Assembly: GCA_023431185.1 (NCBI GenBank)
Contig: JAEYXS010000054.1
Location: 1 to 64,000 of the forward strand
DNA from: Verrucomicrobiota bacterium
GTDB lineage: Bacteria > Verrucomicrobiota > Verrucomicrobiia > Limisphaerales > JAEYXS01
Length of the DNA stretch: 64,000 bases
Reading direction: 5' to 3'
In this document: positions 1-9,428 of the stretch, piece after piece
Position numbering within the stretch: position 1 is the stretch's first letter
Layout of the letters: each line of letters starts with the position of its first letter
Notes under the pieces: model-generated
Databases searched by the model: none
What the model was told of the DNA's origin: nothing
The model's input: the letters and a program-made list of their open reading frames with translations, nothing else
Program-made: the position numbers and the translations under genes

Positions 1-81
1 GCCCCGCCGCCCTGACCTTTTTCGCCAAGGCACCGTGAAACCCACACCCCACCACCGCCGAAACCCACGAATCCCTTCCCA

Positions 82-111
82 TATAGGGAAGCCGACCCTC
101 GGCCTTCGGCT
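82..111. repeat. Small hairpin element, copy 1
   Basis: TATAGGGAAGCCGA (82-95) is followed by an inverted AGCCGA/TCGGCT pair (90-95 with 106-111). The same 14 nt plus hairpin recurs at 62050-62072. Its function is unknown. It is probably a short interspersed intergenic element. Confidence 0.4.
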
Positions 112-440
112 GGCTCCATAAGGACTCATCACCTCCCCGCCAACGCAGGACATAACCATGCACACGCATCGCTATGCTTAATGACCTGGGATTGTTCGCC
201 CTTTCCCTTTCCTGACCTGAATCTTCAGACCAGATACCTGAGACCGAGCCTTACCCCGTCCTTTACCAGCAGCGAGCTGCCAGCACTGAAAAATATATCA
301 AAAAATCACCATTCCGCCACCACTTTTCGCTAAAATTTTCACCCGAAACCGAACCGCCTTCCGCACAAGAACTTCCAAAAATCACCACTCACGTAACTCG
401 CATTTCACCTCTCGTCCCCCACCAAAAAAAACCAAACTCC

Positions 441-478
441 CCCCTTTTCCGTGTATTCTGAGTATTCTGCGGTTCCCC
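441..478 (+). repeat. 38-nt dispersed intergenic motif, copy 1
   Basis: It starts CCCCTTTTCCG, contains two GTATTC units and ends GGTTCCCC. The copy at 55229-55266 differs at 4 of 38 positions. Both copies lie on the plus strand 60-80 nt before the start codon of an exported or membrane-anchored protein gene. It could be a promoter-associated element or simply an interspersed repeat. Confidence 0.5.
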
Positions 479-553
479 ACCCTCCCATTCAAAGATTTCC
501 CGCATCTTGTAATCGTCAACCCCGGCACTCTCCGCTTATCCTCCCTCATCGCC

Positions 554-1942
554 ATGAGTACGCCCACGCCAGCTTCCCCGGTCCCAGGTGCTCGCAAATA
601 CCCGCGTGCCCTCATCCTCAGCCTCGCCGCCGTCCTCCTCCTCGCCCTGCTCCTCCTCTGGCACCATTTCCAGCAACGCCAGACCGAACGCGCGATGGCC
701 GAAAAACTCGCCGCCATCCGCGCCCAAGGCTTCCCCGCTTCATCTGCGGAAATAGATGCCTGGTATGCCGAACCGCCCGCCGGTCAAAACGCCGCCACCC
801 TTTACCTTCAGGCCTTCCAGCAAATGGTGCCGCTGCCCCTCAACAACCCTTGGTTCGACAGCCAGTCCAGCAGCAACATATTCCAACGGACCAACCCCAT
901 CCCGCCGCAGGCGCGGATTGAGCTCGCCAGCCTCACCACCTCCAATCAAGCCGCCCTGCAACTCCTGCACGACGGTGCCAAGCTCACCGGCGCCCGCTAT
1001 CCCGTGAACCTCAGTGCGGGCTTCAACGCCCTCCTGCCCCACCTCAGCCAGATCCGTGACGCCGGCAAACTGCTTTCCGCCGAAGCCCTGCATCACGCCG
1101 TGAACGATCGGGCCCAACCAGCGGTGGCTTCCCTCATCAGCGGCCTACGCCTCGGCCATTCCCTGTCGAATGAGCCCATCTTCATCTCCTGTCTCGTCCA
1201 GATCGCCACCTACACCGAGACAGTCCGTTCCTTGGAAAACCTCCTGCACCGCATCACCCTGCCCCCAGGACTTCTGCCGCCGCTTCTGGCGGAACTCCAT
1301 CGCGCAGAGAACTCGCTCAACCTCACCCGCGCCCTCGCTGGAGAACGCTGCAGTGGCCTGGGAATTTTCGCTGATCCTTCGCAGATGCTTAGCGTTGCCA
1401 GTAGTGGCGCACCACCCAGTCCGGCAGAAGCATTCATGGCCTCCCTCTATAAAGCCTCCGGACTTCAGCACCAGGACCACCAGGCCTATCTGCAATTCAT
1501 GGAGGCTTCGATCCAGGCCAGTCAGAAACCTCCGGAAGAAATGAACGCTGCTTTCAAAAAAGTGGAACACGACCTGGAAAAACAACTCACGGAACACCGT
1601 TGGCGGATCATGTTCACCAGCATGCTTCTCCCGGCTTTGACGAAAGCCAGCGACAAAAAGATTGAATGCCTGGCCCGCCTCCGCCTCGCCCACGCAGCCC
1701 TCCAATTGCAACTCTGGCAATCCACCCACACCAACCAACTGCCTGACTCCCTCGCCGCGATATCCGAGATTCCGCTCGACCCCTTCGATGCCAAACCCCT
1801 CCGCTACCGCCGCACTGAAACCGGTTTCCTCCTCTGGAGCATCGGCCCTGACATGATCGACCAAGGCGGCAAACTCCGCCCCAAAAACTACATCAAAGAC
1901 GATTTCGACCTCATCTTTACCGTGGAACGGGCCACCCCATGA
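554..1942 (+). CDS. Membrane-anchored protein, tandem paralogue 1
   Basis: The function is unknown. This 462-residue protein has one N-terminal membrane segment (about residues 17-36) followed by a large domain predicted to lie outside the membrane. After the anchor comes the family motif LAAIRAQGFP, then a WYAEPPAGQNAA stretch. Near the C-terminus is a PLDPFDAKPLRYRR block followed by LLWSIGPDMIDQGG. The next two genes share this same arrangement. A similar C-terminal block (DPF..PLRY....GF.LYS.G..G.DDGG) is common in uncharacterised Verrucomicrobiota and Planctomycetota proteins. The stop overlaps the next start by 4 nt (ATGA), so translation is probably coupled. The ATG at 554 places the hydrophobic segment near the N-terminus as expected. 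Confidence 0.8.
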   Translation: MSTPTPASPVPGARKYPRALILSLAAVLLLALLLLWHHFQQRQTERAMAEKLAAIRAQGFPASSAEIDAWYAEPPAGQNAATLYLQAFQQMVPLPLNNPWFDSQSSSNIFQRTNPIPPQARIELASLTTSNQAALQLLHDGAKLTGARYPVNLSAGFNALLPHLSQIRDAGKLLSAEALHHAVNDRAQPAVASLISGLRLGHSLSNEPIFISCLVQIATYTETVRSLENLLHRITLPPGLLPPLLAELHRAENSLNLTRALAGERCSGLGIFADPSQMLSVASSGAPPSPAEAFMASLYKASGLQHQDHQAYLQFMEASIQASQKPPEEMNAAFKKVEHDLEKQLTEHRWRIMFTSMLLPALTKASDKKIECLARLRLAHAALQLQLWQSTHTNQLPDSLAAISEIPLDPFDAKPLRYRRTETGFLLWSIGPDMIDQGGKLRPKNYIKDDFDLIFTVERATP

Positions 1943-3357
1943 CTTCTGATGCCCATAGCCGGCCTTGGTTCCGCCGTCATCGCACTCTTCTCCTCGGCCT
2001 GGCTGCCATCCTTCTCTTCATCACCCTGCTGCTTGGTTACCGCCGGTGGCAAAATCACCGCCTTCAAAAACAGATCACCGCCCACCTCGCCGCCATCCGC
2101 GCCCAAGGCTACCCCGTCACCCTCGCCGAACTGGATGCCTGGTACGTCACTCCGCCCGACCCGGAAAACGCCGCCATTGAGATCATCGCCGCCAGCCGTC
2201 ACATCACCGATTACTGGACCCACGGCGGCCAATGGATGGACATCAACTATTCCAACAATTTGCATGAAGCCACGCTGCCCCTGTCCGTCCCCGCGCGGAC
2301 TGCCCTCGCCAGCATCATCCACAGCAACCAGACCGCGCTGACCCTCCTCCGCACCGGCCTCGCCAAACCCCATTGTCGCTATCCCGTTGACTATGTTACC
2401 TACCATCTGCCCGCAGTTAATAACGCCAGAGCTGCCGCGCGAGAGCTAAACCAACTCCTTCGTTGGGAAACTTTTCATTTTCAGGCAGAAGGTCAATCCG
2501 AGGCCGCCTTGGACTCACTCATCACTCAACTGCAACTGGCCGACACTCTGTCTGCCGATCCCAGCCTGATGGCCCTGATGATCCGCCATGGCATCCTTGA
2601 TTCAGCCTTACGAAGTCTGGCCAAACAGTTCAGTGCAGATTCACCCTCCACCAATTCACTCTCCCGGCTCTCGCCACTCCTCCTCAAGCTGGATCAGGAA
2701 ACCAGCCTTCCCCGGGCACTGGCTGGTGAACGCATCTACTTTCTCGAGAGAGAGACTCAGAAAGACATTGCCAGTGGTATTTATTATAAAACCCCCTTCG
2801 ATAATTGGCCTACCAATCTCCACGCCCTCGGTCCCTTGATCTATAAGTATGGCGGCCACGAACTCTCTGACCGCTTTCACTACTTGGAACTGCTCTCCTC
2901 CGCCATCGAAAGCGCCGAAACATCCTCCGCCGCCATGTTGCGCTTCGCCAATGACACCAAAACAACTTATCCGGAGGACGCCAAACCCGCATGGAGCCAG
3001 ACCCGCACCAGCAACACCGCTGGCATTCTGCCATTCCTCATCCGGACCACTCTATCCTCTCAGGCGCACTGCCGCCTCGCCCATGTCGCCGTTGCCGTCG
3101 AAGAATATTGGAACCACCACGGCAAGCTGCCCAACCAAATGAACGACATGGTGCCCGCCTATCTGGAAAAGATCCCGGATGACCCATTTTCAGCTTCTGG
3201 TGTGTTGTATCGACGAACCGCCGAAGGCTATCGTATCTATAGCGTCGACGAAGATGGCCTGAACGACGGCGGCAAAGACTACACGGAACGCAAAAAGCCC
3301 CTGACCAGCGACCTCGTCTTTAAGGTTGAGCGAACAAATAAACCCCGGAGCAAATGA
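1939..3357 (+). CDS. Membrane-anchored protein, tandem paralogue 2
   Basis: This is a paralogue of both flanking genes, 472 residues. It has a membrane segment at about residues 15-34, then HLAAIRAQGYP, WYVTPPDPENAA and a C-terminal block with DPFSASGVLYRR and IYSVDEDGLNDGG. The middle of the protein is more divergent than the two ends. It overlaps both neighbours by 4 nt, so the three genes form one transcription unit. The conserved ends suggest the same fold and location. The divergent centre suggests that each copy handles a different partner or substrate, which is inference. No enzyme motif is recognised. Confidence 0.8.
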   Translation: MTSDAHSRPWFRRHRTLLLGLAAILLFITLLLGYRRWQNHRLQKQITAHLAAIRAQGYPVTLAELDAWYVTPPDPENAAIEIIAASRHITDYWTHGGQWMDINYSNNLHEATLPLSVPARTALASIIHSNQTALTLLRTGLAKPHCRYPVDYVTYHLPAVNNARAAARELNQLLRWETFHFQAEGQSEAALDSLITQLQLADTLSADPSLMALMIRHGILDSALRSLAKQFSADSPSTNSLSRLSPLLLKLDQETSLPRALAGERIYFLERETQKDIASGIYYKTPFDNWPTNLHALGPLIYKYGGHELSDRFHYLELLSSAIESAETSSAAMLRFANDTKTTYPEDAKPAWSQTRTSNTAGILPFLIRTTLSSQAHCRLAHVAVAVEEYWNHHGKLPNQMNDMVPAYLEKIPDDPFSASGVLYRRTAEGYRIYSVDEDGLNDGGKDYTERKKPLTSDLVFKVERTNKPRSK

Positions 3358-4769
3358 GTTCAACAACCCGGCCATCACCCTCCCGCTCCCCGCGCCGTCG
3401 CACCCTCCTCTTCGGTCTGGGCGGCATCGCTCTCCTCATCACTCTCTTCCTCGGCCTGAACCAGCTCCAACGCCACCTCACCCAGCGCAAGATTGACGCC
3501 AAACTCGCTGCCATCCGTGCCCAAGGCCTGCCCGTCTCCTTGGCCGAACTGAACGCCTTCTATCCCGCCGTTCCCGATGCAGACAACGCCGCCCTCATCC
3601 TCGATCAGGTCAGCCGCCACATCGTCAACTGGCCCTACTATGATCCCTTGATCGGCATCTCCTCCAACAGCGTCCTCTACGCCACCAACCCCATCACCCC
3701 TGCCGTCCAAGCCGCCCTGAGCGACCTGATCCGCAGCAACCAGACCGCGCTAAAACTCATCTACGACGCCACCACCCGGACCCAGTTTCGTTACCCCCTG
3801 GATCTGGCCAAACACTCCCCGCTCCCCACCGAACATTGGGGCGAGATGAAGAAGCTGGTGCAACTGCTCCGCCTCGAATCCCTCCACCATCTGGCTTCCG
3901 GGAGCAAAGCCGATGCATTGCGCTCCGTGGAAGCCTCCCTGTTTGTCACCCGCTCCCTGGATGGCGAACCGCTCTTGGCCTCTTACCTGGTCCAATATGC
4001 GTGCTTGGGCATCAGCCTCACCGGACTGGAGCAACTGCTTCAGCGTACCGTTTTCACTGCCGCCGAACTGGAACGGTTGCAGGAACTCATTGCCCCCATG
4101 GAAGACCGTCTGGACCTGCCCCGCATCTTGCACGGCCTCCGCGCCCAAGCCATTGCCACCTGGCACGAACCGGTGGTGGCCCGGCATGCCAATTCACATG
4201 CCTTTGTCGCCACCCCGTTTGATTATTGGCCGTCTTTTGTTCGGGCTCACGGCTGGCGTATCTACGAGCAAAGCGGCCACAAGGAAGCCGACCTCCTGAA
4301 CTTTCTCCACCTCTGCGAAGAACTTCTCGCCCTCGCCCAGGAGCCCCCGGCCACCGCCCTCCTCAATGGCAAGAAACTGGAGAACCGGCTGTATGCTTGG
4401 GGCAAGCCCTCCTTCGACATGATCAACACCACCGCCATGTCCTACCCCTTGGTGCGCGTCTTTCCGAAGCAGGCTGGCATGCTCGCTACTTTGCGCAATG
4501 CCCAAACCGCCCTCGCCGTCGAACGCTTCCGTCTGGAAAACCACCGCCTCCCCTCAACCTTGGGCGAACTCATTCCGCACTACCTCGCGAAAGCCCCCAT
4601 GGACTCCTTCAACGAACAACCGCTCCTCTACCGCATCACCGAAAAAGGTTTCCGCATCTACAGCACCGGCGAAAACGGCAAAGATGACGGCGGCCTGACC
4701 CGCGCCGAAAAAAGCTATCCCGAAAACGACGACATGGTCTTCGCCGTGGAACGCATACCAACAAAATAA
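3354..4769 (+). CDS. Membrane-anchored protein, tandem paralogue 3
   Basis: This is the third copy of the family, 471 residues. It has a membrane segment at about residues 16-36, the motif LAAIRAQGLP, FYPAVPDADNAA, and a C-terminal block with APMDSFNEQPLLYR and IYSTGENGKDDGG. It overlaps the preceding gene by 4 nt and is the last gene of the unit; the region after it is convergent with ftsZ. No signal peptidase site is evident, so the N-terminal helix probably stays as an anchor. Function is unknown. Confidence 0.8.
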   Translation: MSSTTRPSPSRSPRRRTLLFGLGGIALLITLFLGLNQLQRHLTQRKIDAKLAAIRAQGLPVSLAELNAFYPAVPDADNAALILDQVSRHIVNWPYYDPLIGISSNSVLYATNPITPAVQAALSDLIRSNQTALKLIYDATTRTQFRYPLDLAKHSPLPTEHWGEMKKLVQLLRLESLHHLASGSKADALRSVEASLFVTRSLDGEPLLASYLVQYACLGISLTGLEQLLQRTVFTAAELERLQELIAPMEDRLDLPRILHGLRAQAIATWHEPVVARHANSHAFVATPFDYWPSFVRAHGWRIYEQSGHKEADLLNFLHLCEELLALAQEPPATALLNGKKLENRLYAWGKPSFDMINTTAMSYPLVRVFPKQAGMLATLRNAQTALAVERFRLENHRLPSTLGELIPHYLAKAPMDSFNEQPLLYRITEKGFRIYSTGENGKDDGGLTRAEKSYPENDDMVFAVERIPTK

Positions 4770-4843
4770 GCCACCAACGCGCACAACACGCGGGACACTG
4801 GCACAAGATTCACCAAAGAGTCCAAGATGCTGGAAATGTTACC

Positions 4844-4864
4844 CCTTCTCCCTTGGGGAGAAGG
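4844..4864. terminator. Hairpin between convergent genes
   Basis: CCTTCTCCC and GGGAGAAGG form a perfect 9-bp stem with a TTG loop, between the convergent paralogue 3 and ftsZ genes. There is no U-tract on either strand, so it is not a classic intrinsic terminator. Together with the following CCGGGATGAGGGG it resembles a hairpin sequence seen between genes in many bacterial genomes, so it may be an interspersed repeat rather than a terminator. Confidence 0.35.
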
Positions 4865-4930
4865 CCGGGATGAGGGGGAAGGCGACGCCCCTGAGCAAAT
4901 TCGGCCTCACTTCGCTTCCGCCCGTTTGCC

Positions 4931-4957
4931 TCAATCTGCGCTGATCTGCGTCCATTT
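4931..4957 (+). repeat. 'ATCTGCGTCCAT' intergenic motif, copy 1
   Basis: The stretch contains AATCTGCG, then GATCTGCGTCCAT. Related sequences lie at 50308-50344 and 52758-52793, always between genes. This looks like a dispersed intergenic motif of unknown role. Confidence 0.4.
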
Positions 4958-4995
4958 CACCCCGGCATCCGATGTCGGGGCTGCGGTTGAAAACC

Positions 4996-6306
4996 TCAGT
5001 TCAACAAAATCCCCCGCCGGATATACGTCGGCACATCCAAGTCTTCGCCCTTATGGATCGTCGGCTCGCTCTTCTCGAAGCGTCCCTTGGATACCACTTC
5101 CAGCGGCAACTGCTGCTGGAACGCATTCGCGTTCTTGCGCCGTCGTCCGCCCCCCGTCATCCCACGCGCTTGCATCAGTTCCTGCGTCTTCTGCGCGGAC
5201 AGCTCCGGTGGCGGTGCCACAAAACGCTGCGTGTGCTGCACCGTTTCCTGACGTTTCAGGAAATGCGTCTCCATCTCCGGCGCATCCGCCGCCACACTCC
5301 GCCGCGTCTCAATCGTGTCCGGCGTCGCGGGCGCATCCACCTGGAAGCGCGAGGCCACCAGGGTCACGCTCAACCGCTGGTTGTAATGTGCATCAATCGC
5401 CGCACCGAGGATGAGGTGCGCCCCTTCCGCATGCCGGTTCACCTGCTCCATGATGCGGTTCACTTCCGCCATCGAAAGATCGGAACCGCCCATGATGCTC
5501 ACCAGCACGGATTGCGCGCCCGTCAGCATCTCGCCGCCTTCCAACAGCGGACTCGCCAGGATCTTGTCCACGATCTCCTTCGCCCGCTGCGGCCCCGTCG
5601 CCTCGGCCGTGGCAAAGAAACTCTCCGCATGCCGCCCCTTCAATGCCGAACGCAAGTCGGCGAAATCGATGTTGATCAACCCCGTCTGCGTCACCAGCCG
5701 CCAGATGCCCCGCACGCCATCCGCGATCAGCTCGTTCGTGAACTCAAACGTGTCCACGAGGCTCGTGTTCTCATCGATCAGCTTGAACACCTTCTGGTTC
5801 GGCAGACAGATGACGCCATCCGCCTCCGCCTTCAAGTGTTCCAAACCCAGCAAGGCCTGCTTGCGCCGACGGCTGCCTTCGCAATCGAATGGCAACGTCA
5901 CCACCGCCAGCACCAAAGCGCCCGCCTCCCGCGCGATGCGCGCCAGCACCGGACTCGCCCCCGTGCCCGTGCCGCCACCCAACCCGGCGACGATGAACAC
6001 TAGGTCCGCCCCCGCGCACATTTCCTTGAGCCGCTGCTCATCCGCTTCCGCTGCCGCCTGGCCCATGGCCGGATCGCCACCCGCGCCCAAGCCGCGCATG
6101 TCCAGCGCTCCCAGCGAATGCTTGTCCGGCACCGGACACGCCGCCAGCGCTTGTGAATCCGTGTTCAGCACCGTCAACGGCGCATCACCCGGCGGATTCA
6201 GCAGCAACCGCGTCAGCGCATTGCCGCCCGCGCCGCCCACGCCGAACACCCGGATGGACAACGCCTTGTTCGCCAGCCCGCCTGCCTCTGATGGTAAAAT
6301 GCTCAT
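4996..6306 (-). CDS. ftsZ: Cell division protein FtsZ
   Basis: A tubulin-like GTPase that polymerises at midcell into the Z ring and recruits the divisome. The 436-residue protein has the signature GGGTGTG at about residues 110-116. The catalytic T7 loop NIDFAD is at about 212-217. After a variable, Gln/Arg-rich linker (about 325-420) comes the conserved C-terminal peptide DLDVPTYIRR, which in other bacteria binds FtsA. The start ATG lies 18 nt after the ftsA stop. It is the last gene of the dcw cluster. Having intact FtsZ and its C-terminal peptide fits Verrucomicrobiota; Chlamydiota and Planctomycetota lack FtsZ. Confidence 0.97.
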   Translation of the reverse strand: MSILPSEAGGLANKALSIRVFGVGGAGGNALTRLLLNPPGDAPLTVLNTDSQALAACPVPDKHSLGALDMRGLGAGGDPAMGQAAAEADEQRLKEMCAGADLVFIVAGLGGGTGTGASPVLARIAREAGALVLAVVTLPFDCEGSRRRKQALLGLEHLKAEADGVICLPNQKVFKLIDENTSLVDTFEFTNELIADGVRGIWRLVTQTGLINIDFADLRSALKGRHAESFFATAEATGPQRAKEIVDKILASPLLEGGEMLTGAQSVLVSIMGGSDLSMAEVNRIMEQVNRHAEGAHLILGAAIDAHYNQRLSVTLVASRFQVDAPATPDTIETRRSVAADAPEMETHFLKRQETVQHTQRFVAPPPELSAQKTQELMQARGMTGGGRRRKNANAFQQQLPLEVVSKGRFEKSEPTIHKGEDLDVPTYIRRGILLN

Positions 6307-6324
6307 GTGCGTTTCGGTTAAAGG

Positions 6325-7554
6325 TTAGCCCCGCCGTCCCGGTATCAATGACCCGATCGTCTCTTTGATCCCCGTCAGCAGGCCGCCCTTCCCGGCCTTG
6401 CTCTTTTGCTGCAACGAACCAAATTTCACCAGCCCGATGGTCGTGGCGAACTCCGCCTGCTTCAGCGCATCGCTCAACCCGCTGATCGAGCACGCCTGCC
6501 CCAGCATCACCGGCATCTGGAACACCCGCTCCGCCAGCTCCTGCATGCCGGGGATGCGCGCCCCCCCGCCACAGATGATCACCCCCGCCCGCAGATATTC
6601 ATGCAAACCCTGCCGCGCCAGGTCCTGGTCGATGAGCTGCAGCGTCTCCTCGATGCGCAACGACATGATCCGCCGCAGATGATCACAATTCACATTGCGC
6701 GCCGGCAGCCCGACCTCATTCGTCAGGGCGATGGATTTACCGCGCAGCGCGTCCTCCATCAAGGCCCCGCCGTGCTCGATCTTCAACTGCTCCGCCCGCC
6801 CCAAAGGCAGCTTCAGGCCGTAGGCCAAATCGTTCGAGATATGATCGCCCCCCACGGCCAGCACGCCCGTATGCTTCACCACCCCGTTGTTATAGACCAC
6901 GTACTCCGTGGTGCCCGCGCCGAAATCGATGACCAGCGCGCCCAGCTCCTTCTGCGTGTTGTTCAACACCGCGAGCGAGGAAGCCAGCCCGCCGAAAACC
7001 ACCTCTTCCACCTCCAACTGCAAACCCTTCACCGTGCGGATGGAGTTGCGGATGCGGTTCAGATTGCCGTGCACCACATGCACATCGATCTCCACGCGCG
7101 CCCCCAGCATCCCCACCGGATTCTGGATGCCGCTCTGCCCGTCGATCGTGAAATGCTGCCGGATGGCGTGCACCACGTAATTCTCCGCCGGCAGATTCAC
7201 CGCCTTCGCATTGCGCACCACATCTTGCACATCATCCTCGTTGATCTCCCGGTCGGCCGACACCACCGGATGCACGCCATGATTGTTGAAGCCGCGGATA
7301 TGGCTGCCCGTCACCCCCAGGTACACACTGCGGATCTCCACATCAGCCATCTGCTCGGCCTCCACGATGGCATTGCGGATGTCTTCCTCGGCGGCGGCCG
7401 CATCGGTGATTTCGCCCTTGCGCACACCGCGCGATTTCGCCTGGCCGATGCCGATGACGCTCAACGCGCCTTGTTCGTTCAACTCGCCGACGGCAGCACA
7501 CACCTTGGAGGTGCCGATCTCGAGGCCGACTATGATATTGGCGGAATCAAACAT
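6325..7554 (-). CDS. ftsA: Cell division protein FtsA
   Basis: An actin-like ATPase that tethers FtsZ to the membrane. The ATG at 7554 is preferred (409 residues): it begins MFDSANIIVGLEIGTSKV, the expected first strand of the fold. The open frame extends upstream but only with shadow sequence inside ftsQ. IDFGAGTTEY is the second phosphate-binding motif, and ICGGGARIPG is the adenosine motif. The C-terminus LLTGIKETIGSLI fits the amphipathic membrane-targeting helix. The start overlaps the ftsQ stop by 8 nt, which implies translational coupling. This fixes the partner for the FtsZ C-terminal peptide. Confidence 0.95.
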   Translation of the reverse strand: MFDSANIIVGLEIGTSKVCAAVGELNEQGALSVIGIGQAKSRGVRKGEITDAAAAEEDIRNAIVEAEQMADVEIRSVYLGVTGSHIRGFNNHGVHPVVSADREINEDDVQDVVRNAKAVNLPAENYVVHAIRQHFTIDGQSGIQNPVGMLGARVEIDVHVVHGNLNRIRNSIRTVKGLQLEVEEVVFGGLASSLAVLNNTQKELGALVIDFGAGTTEYVVYNNGVVKHTGVLAVGGDHISNDLAYGLKLPLGRAEQLKIEHGGALMEDALRGKSIALTNEVGLPARNVNCDHLRRIMSLRIEETLQLIDQDLARQGLHEYLRAGVIICGGGARIPGMQELAERVFQMPVMLGQACSISGLSDALKQAEFATTIGLVKFGSLQQKSKAGKGGLLTGIKETIGSLIPGRRG

Positions 7555-8506
7555 TCTTTTTGCGGGTTCGGGTGGTTTTCGCCTTGGGCGCCGGAATCGG
7601 TGCGTCAGACTGCTGCGCCCAGAGGATCGGAACATTGTTCGAGACGGACAGGTCCAGCACGCCCATGCGTTGACGCACCCGTTGGGTGTAGTCATGCGCC
7701 ATGCGCCAACGGTTATACTGTCCATCAAAATCATGCAGCCGGAAGATCACCTCGTTGCCCTGCGCCGTGGCGACTTTCAGCACCTCCGGCTCGGCCACAT
7801 CCACCTGCTTCAAGTCCACCAGACCGAACATCGGCGAATTGTCGAACGCCACCACCAGCTTGAGCGCTTCCTTGACCTGGGGGATTTCCAACGGTTTGCC
7901 GGGCCGCAGTTCGCTGGCCGGGATGCCCGTGATCGTCGGAAACCACTCGCCGGCCGGAGCCGGCTCCGAACGCAGGCTGTTATCCACCGGCAGCATCACG
8001 TAGCCATTGGCATCCAGATGATAGATGAACGGCTCATACCGCTGCGTGTTCACCGGCCGCCGCAAGGTATAGACTTGCGCCACCGGCACTCGCTCCGTGA
8101 CACGGATGCGCAAGGTGGAAGGCAGTACCCGCTCCACCGAGACATGCTGGATCATCGGGGCCAGCTCCAGATACTCCTTCACTCCCTTCAAGTTCAAGGC
8201 CAGCAGATTCTGATTCGTCTTCACCTGCGACCAGCGCCGGAGCACATCAGGTGACAACACCCCGTCCGTCTTCACATCCACCGTCTTGATCGCGAACGCC
8301 GTGTTCTCATACACCAGCCGGTCCATGCACCACTTGCCCCCTCCGACGATGACCGCCGTTAAAAAACCCAGCGTCAGGCAGACGATGATCACCCCGCTGG
8401 CGAGCTTCAGGCGCTCCTTGCGCACCTGGTCGGAGCGCAGCTTCACCTCCAGCACGTTGTCGCGCTTCATCCGCCGGTTCTTCGTCTGTTTGCCAAAAAA
8501 CATCAT
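7547..8506 (-). CDS. ftsQ: Cell division protein FtsQ/DivIB
   Basis: A bitopic divisome protein that links the cytoplasmic ring to the septal synthase through FtsL and FtsB. The 319-residue protein has a basic cytoplasmic tail, a membrane segment at about residues 38-58 and a POTRA-like domain at about 67-135 (AFAIKTVDVKTDGVLS, then LPSTLRIRVTERVPVAQV), followed by a beta-domain. The basic C-terminal tail (KAKTTRTRKKNV) overlaps the ftsA start. The assignment rests on position between ddl and ftsA, topology and the POTRA pattern, since this family is weakly conserved. Confidence 0.9.
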   Translation of the reverse strand: MMFFGKQTKNRRMKRDNVLEVKLRSDQVRKERLKLASGVIIVCLTLGFLTAVIVGGGKWCMDRLVYENTAFAIKTVDVKTDGVLSPDVLRRWSQVKTNQNLLALNLKGVKEYLELAPMIQHVSVERVLPSTLRIRVTERVPVAQVYTLRRPVNTQRYEPFIYHLDANGYVMLPVDNSLRSEPAPAGEWFPTITGIPASELRPGKPLEIPQVKEALKLVVAFDNSPMFGLVDLKQVDVAEPEVLKVATAQGNEVIFRLHDFDGQYNRWRMAHDYTQRVRQRMGVLDLSVSNNVPILWAQQSDAPIPAPKAKTTRTRKKNV

Positions 8507-8516
8507 CTTCTTTTCC

Positions 8517-9425
8517 TCAGTTCTGTTTGCGCACCAGGGCCAGCTCCACCATCCGCTGGCACAGGTCTGAATAAGTCATTCCTGCCGCCGCCGCCGCCTT
8601 GGGCAGCAGGCTCGTCTCCGTCATGCCGGGCAGCGTGTTCACTTCCAGCAGCACTGGGTCACCATTCTCCCGCACCATCACATCCACCCGCGCGTAATCC
8701 CGTCCGCCGATGGCATTGAACGCCCCCAGCGCCGCGGCTTGGATGCGTTGCGTTGTCGCCTCATCGAACGGTGCCGGACACAGATACTCCGTCCGGCCTG
8801 CCGTATACTTGTTCGTGTAATCGTAGCTGCCTTCCTTGGGCCGCACTTCCACCACCGGCAGCACCTCGCCGCCCAAAATGCCCACCGTCGTCTCCCGGCC
8901 CATGATACGTTCTTCCGCCAGCACCTCCGTGTCATGCGCCAGCGCTTCGCGCAACGCCTTTGGCCACTGCTCTTTCGTGTCCACGAACTGCAAGCCCACA
9001 CTGGAACCCTGCCGCACCGGTTTGATGACCAGCGGCGGTTGCAGGTGCGAGGGCATCGGCTCATTCGGTGCCATGAACACTGCGAACGGTGCCGTCGGCA
9101 CGCCCGTGTCCAGGCAGCGCTGCTTCGTCAGCACCTTGTCGAAAGCCAGCCGGCTCGCTTCCACACCGCACCCGGTGTAAGGCACCCCAAGCTTCTCCAG
9201 CTCCGCCTGCACCGTGCCGTCCTCGCCATAAGTACCGTGTAACGCCAAAAAGACCACTTCCGTTCCCGCTGGCAGCTTCCAACCGGGCTTCTTCGGGTCC
9301 AGTTCATCCACCTGATGCCCCAGCCCGCGCAACGACTGCGCCACCGCTGCGCCCGTGCGCAACGACACCTCACGCTCGGCGGAAGGCCCGCCCAACATCA
9401 CCGTGATATGCAACTTCTCGCTCAT
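8517..9425 (-). CDS. ddl: D-alanine--D-alanine ligase
   Basis: An ATP-grasp ligase that makes D-Ala-D-Ala for the pentapeptide stem added by MurF. The 302 residues match the usual family length. It begins with the N-terminal motif GGPSAEREVSLRTG. HGTYGEDGTVQAELEKLGVP and YTGCGVEASRLAFDK follow, and the C-terminal metal and substrate site contains LLEVNTLPGMTE. It lies 3 nt after the murC-murB fusion and 10 nt before ftsQ, within the cytoplasmic precursor part of the cluster. Confidence 0.96.
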   Translation of the reverse strand: MSEKLHITVMLGGPSAEREVSLRTGAAVAQSLRGLGHQVDELDPKKPGWKLPAGTEVVFLALHGTYGEDGTVQAELEKLGVPYTGCGVEASRLAFDKVLTKQRCLDTGVPTAPFAVFMAPNEPMPSHLQPPLVIKPVRQGSSVGLQFVDTKEQWPKALREALAHDTEVLAEERIMGRETTVGILGGEVLPVVEVRPKEGSYDYTNKYTAGRTEYLCPAPFDEATTQRIQAAALGAFNAIGGRDYARVDVMVRENGDPVLLEVNTLPGMTETSLLPKAAAAAGMTYSDLCQRMVELALVRKQN

Positions 9426-9428
9426 TAT

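Larger units (their letters stand above)
1..553. other. Left-edge region with no supported gene
   Basis: No convincing gene is visible. One reading frame enters from the left edge and ends in TGA at 34-36 (last residues ALTFFAKAP), so the tail of an upstream plus-strand gene is possible but only 11 codons show. A small hairpin element (82-111) and a 38-nt dispersed motif (441-478) lie here. The rest is pyrimidine-rich. The plus-strand frame opening at 451 is mostly covered by the gene starting at 554 and reads as a proline/arginine shadow. Confidence 0.6.

Noticed and set aside
1..36. Possible 3' end of a gene entering from the left.
   Set aside because: Only 11 codons are visible, so a gene cannot be told from chance.
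7555..7734. Longer ftsA start.
   Set aside because: The extra 60 codons lie inside ftsQ and carry no FtsA sequence; the ATG at 7554 gives the normal fold start.
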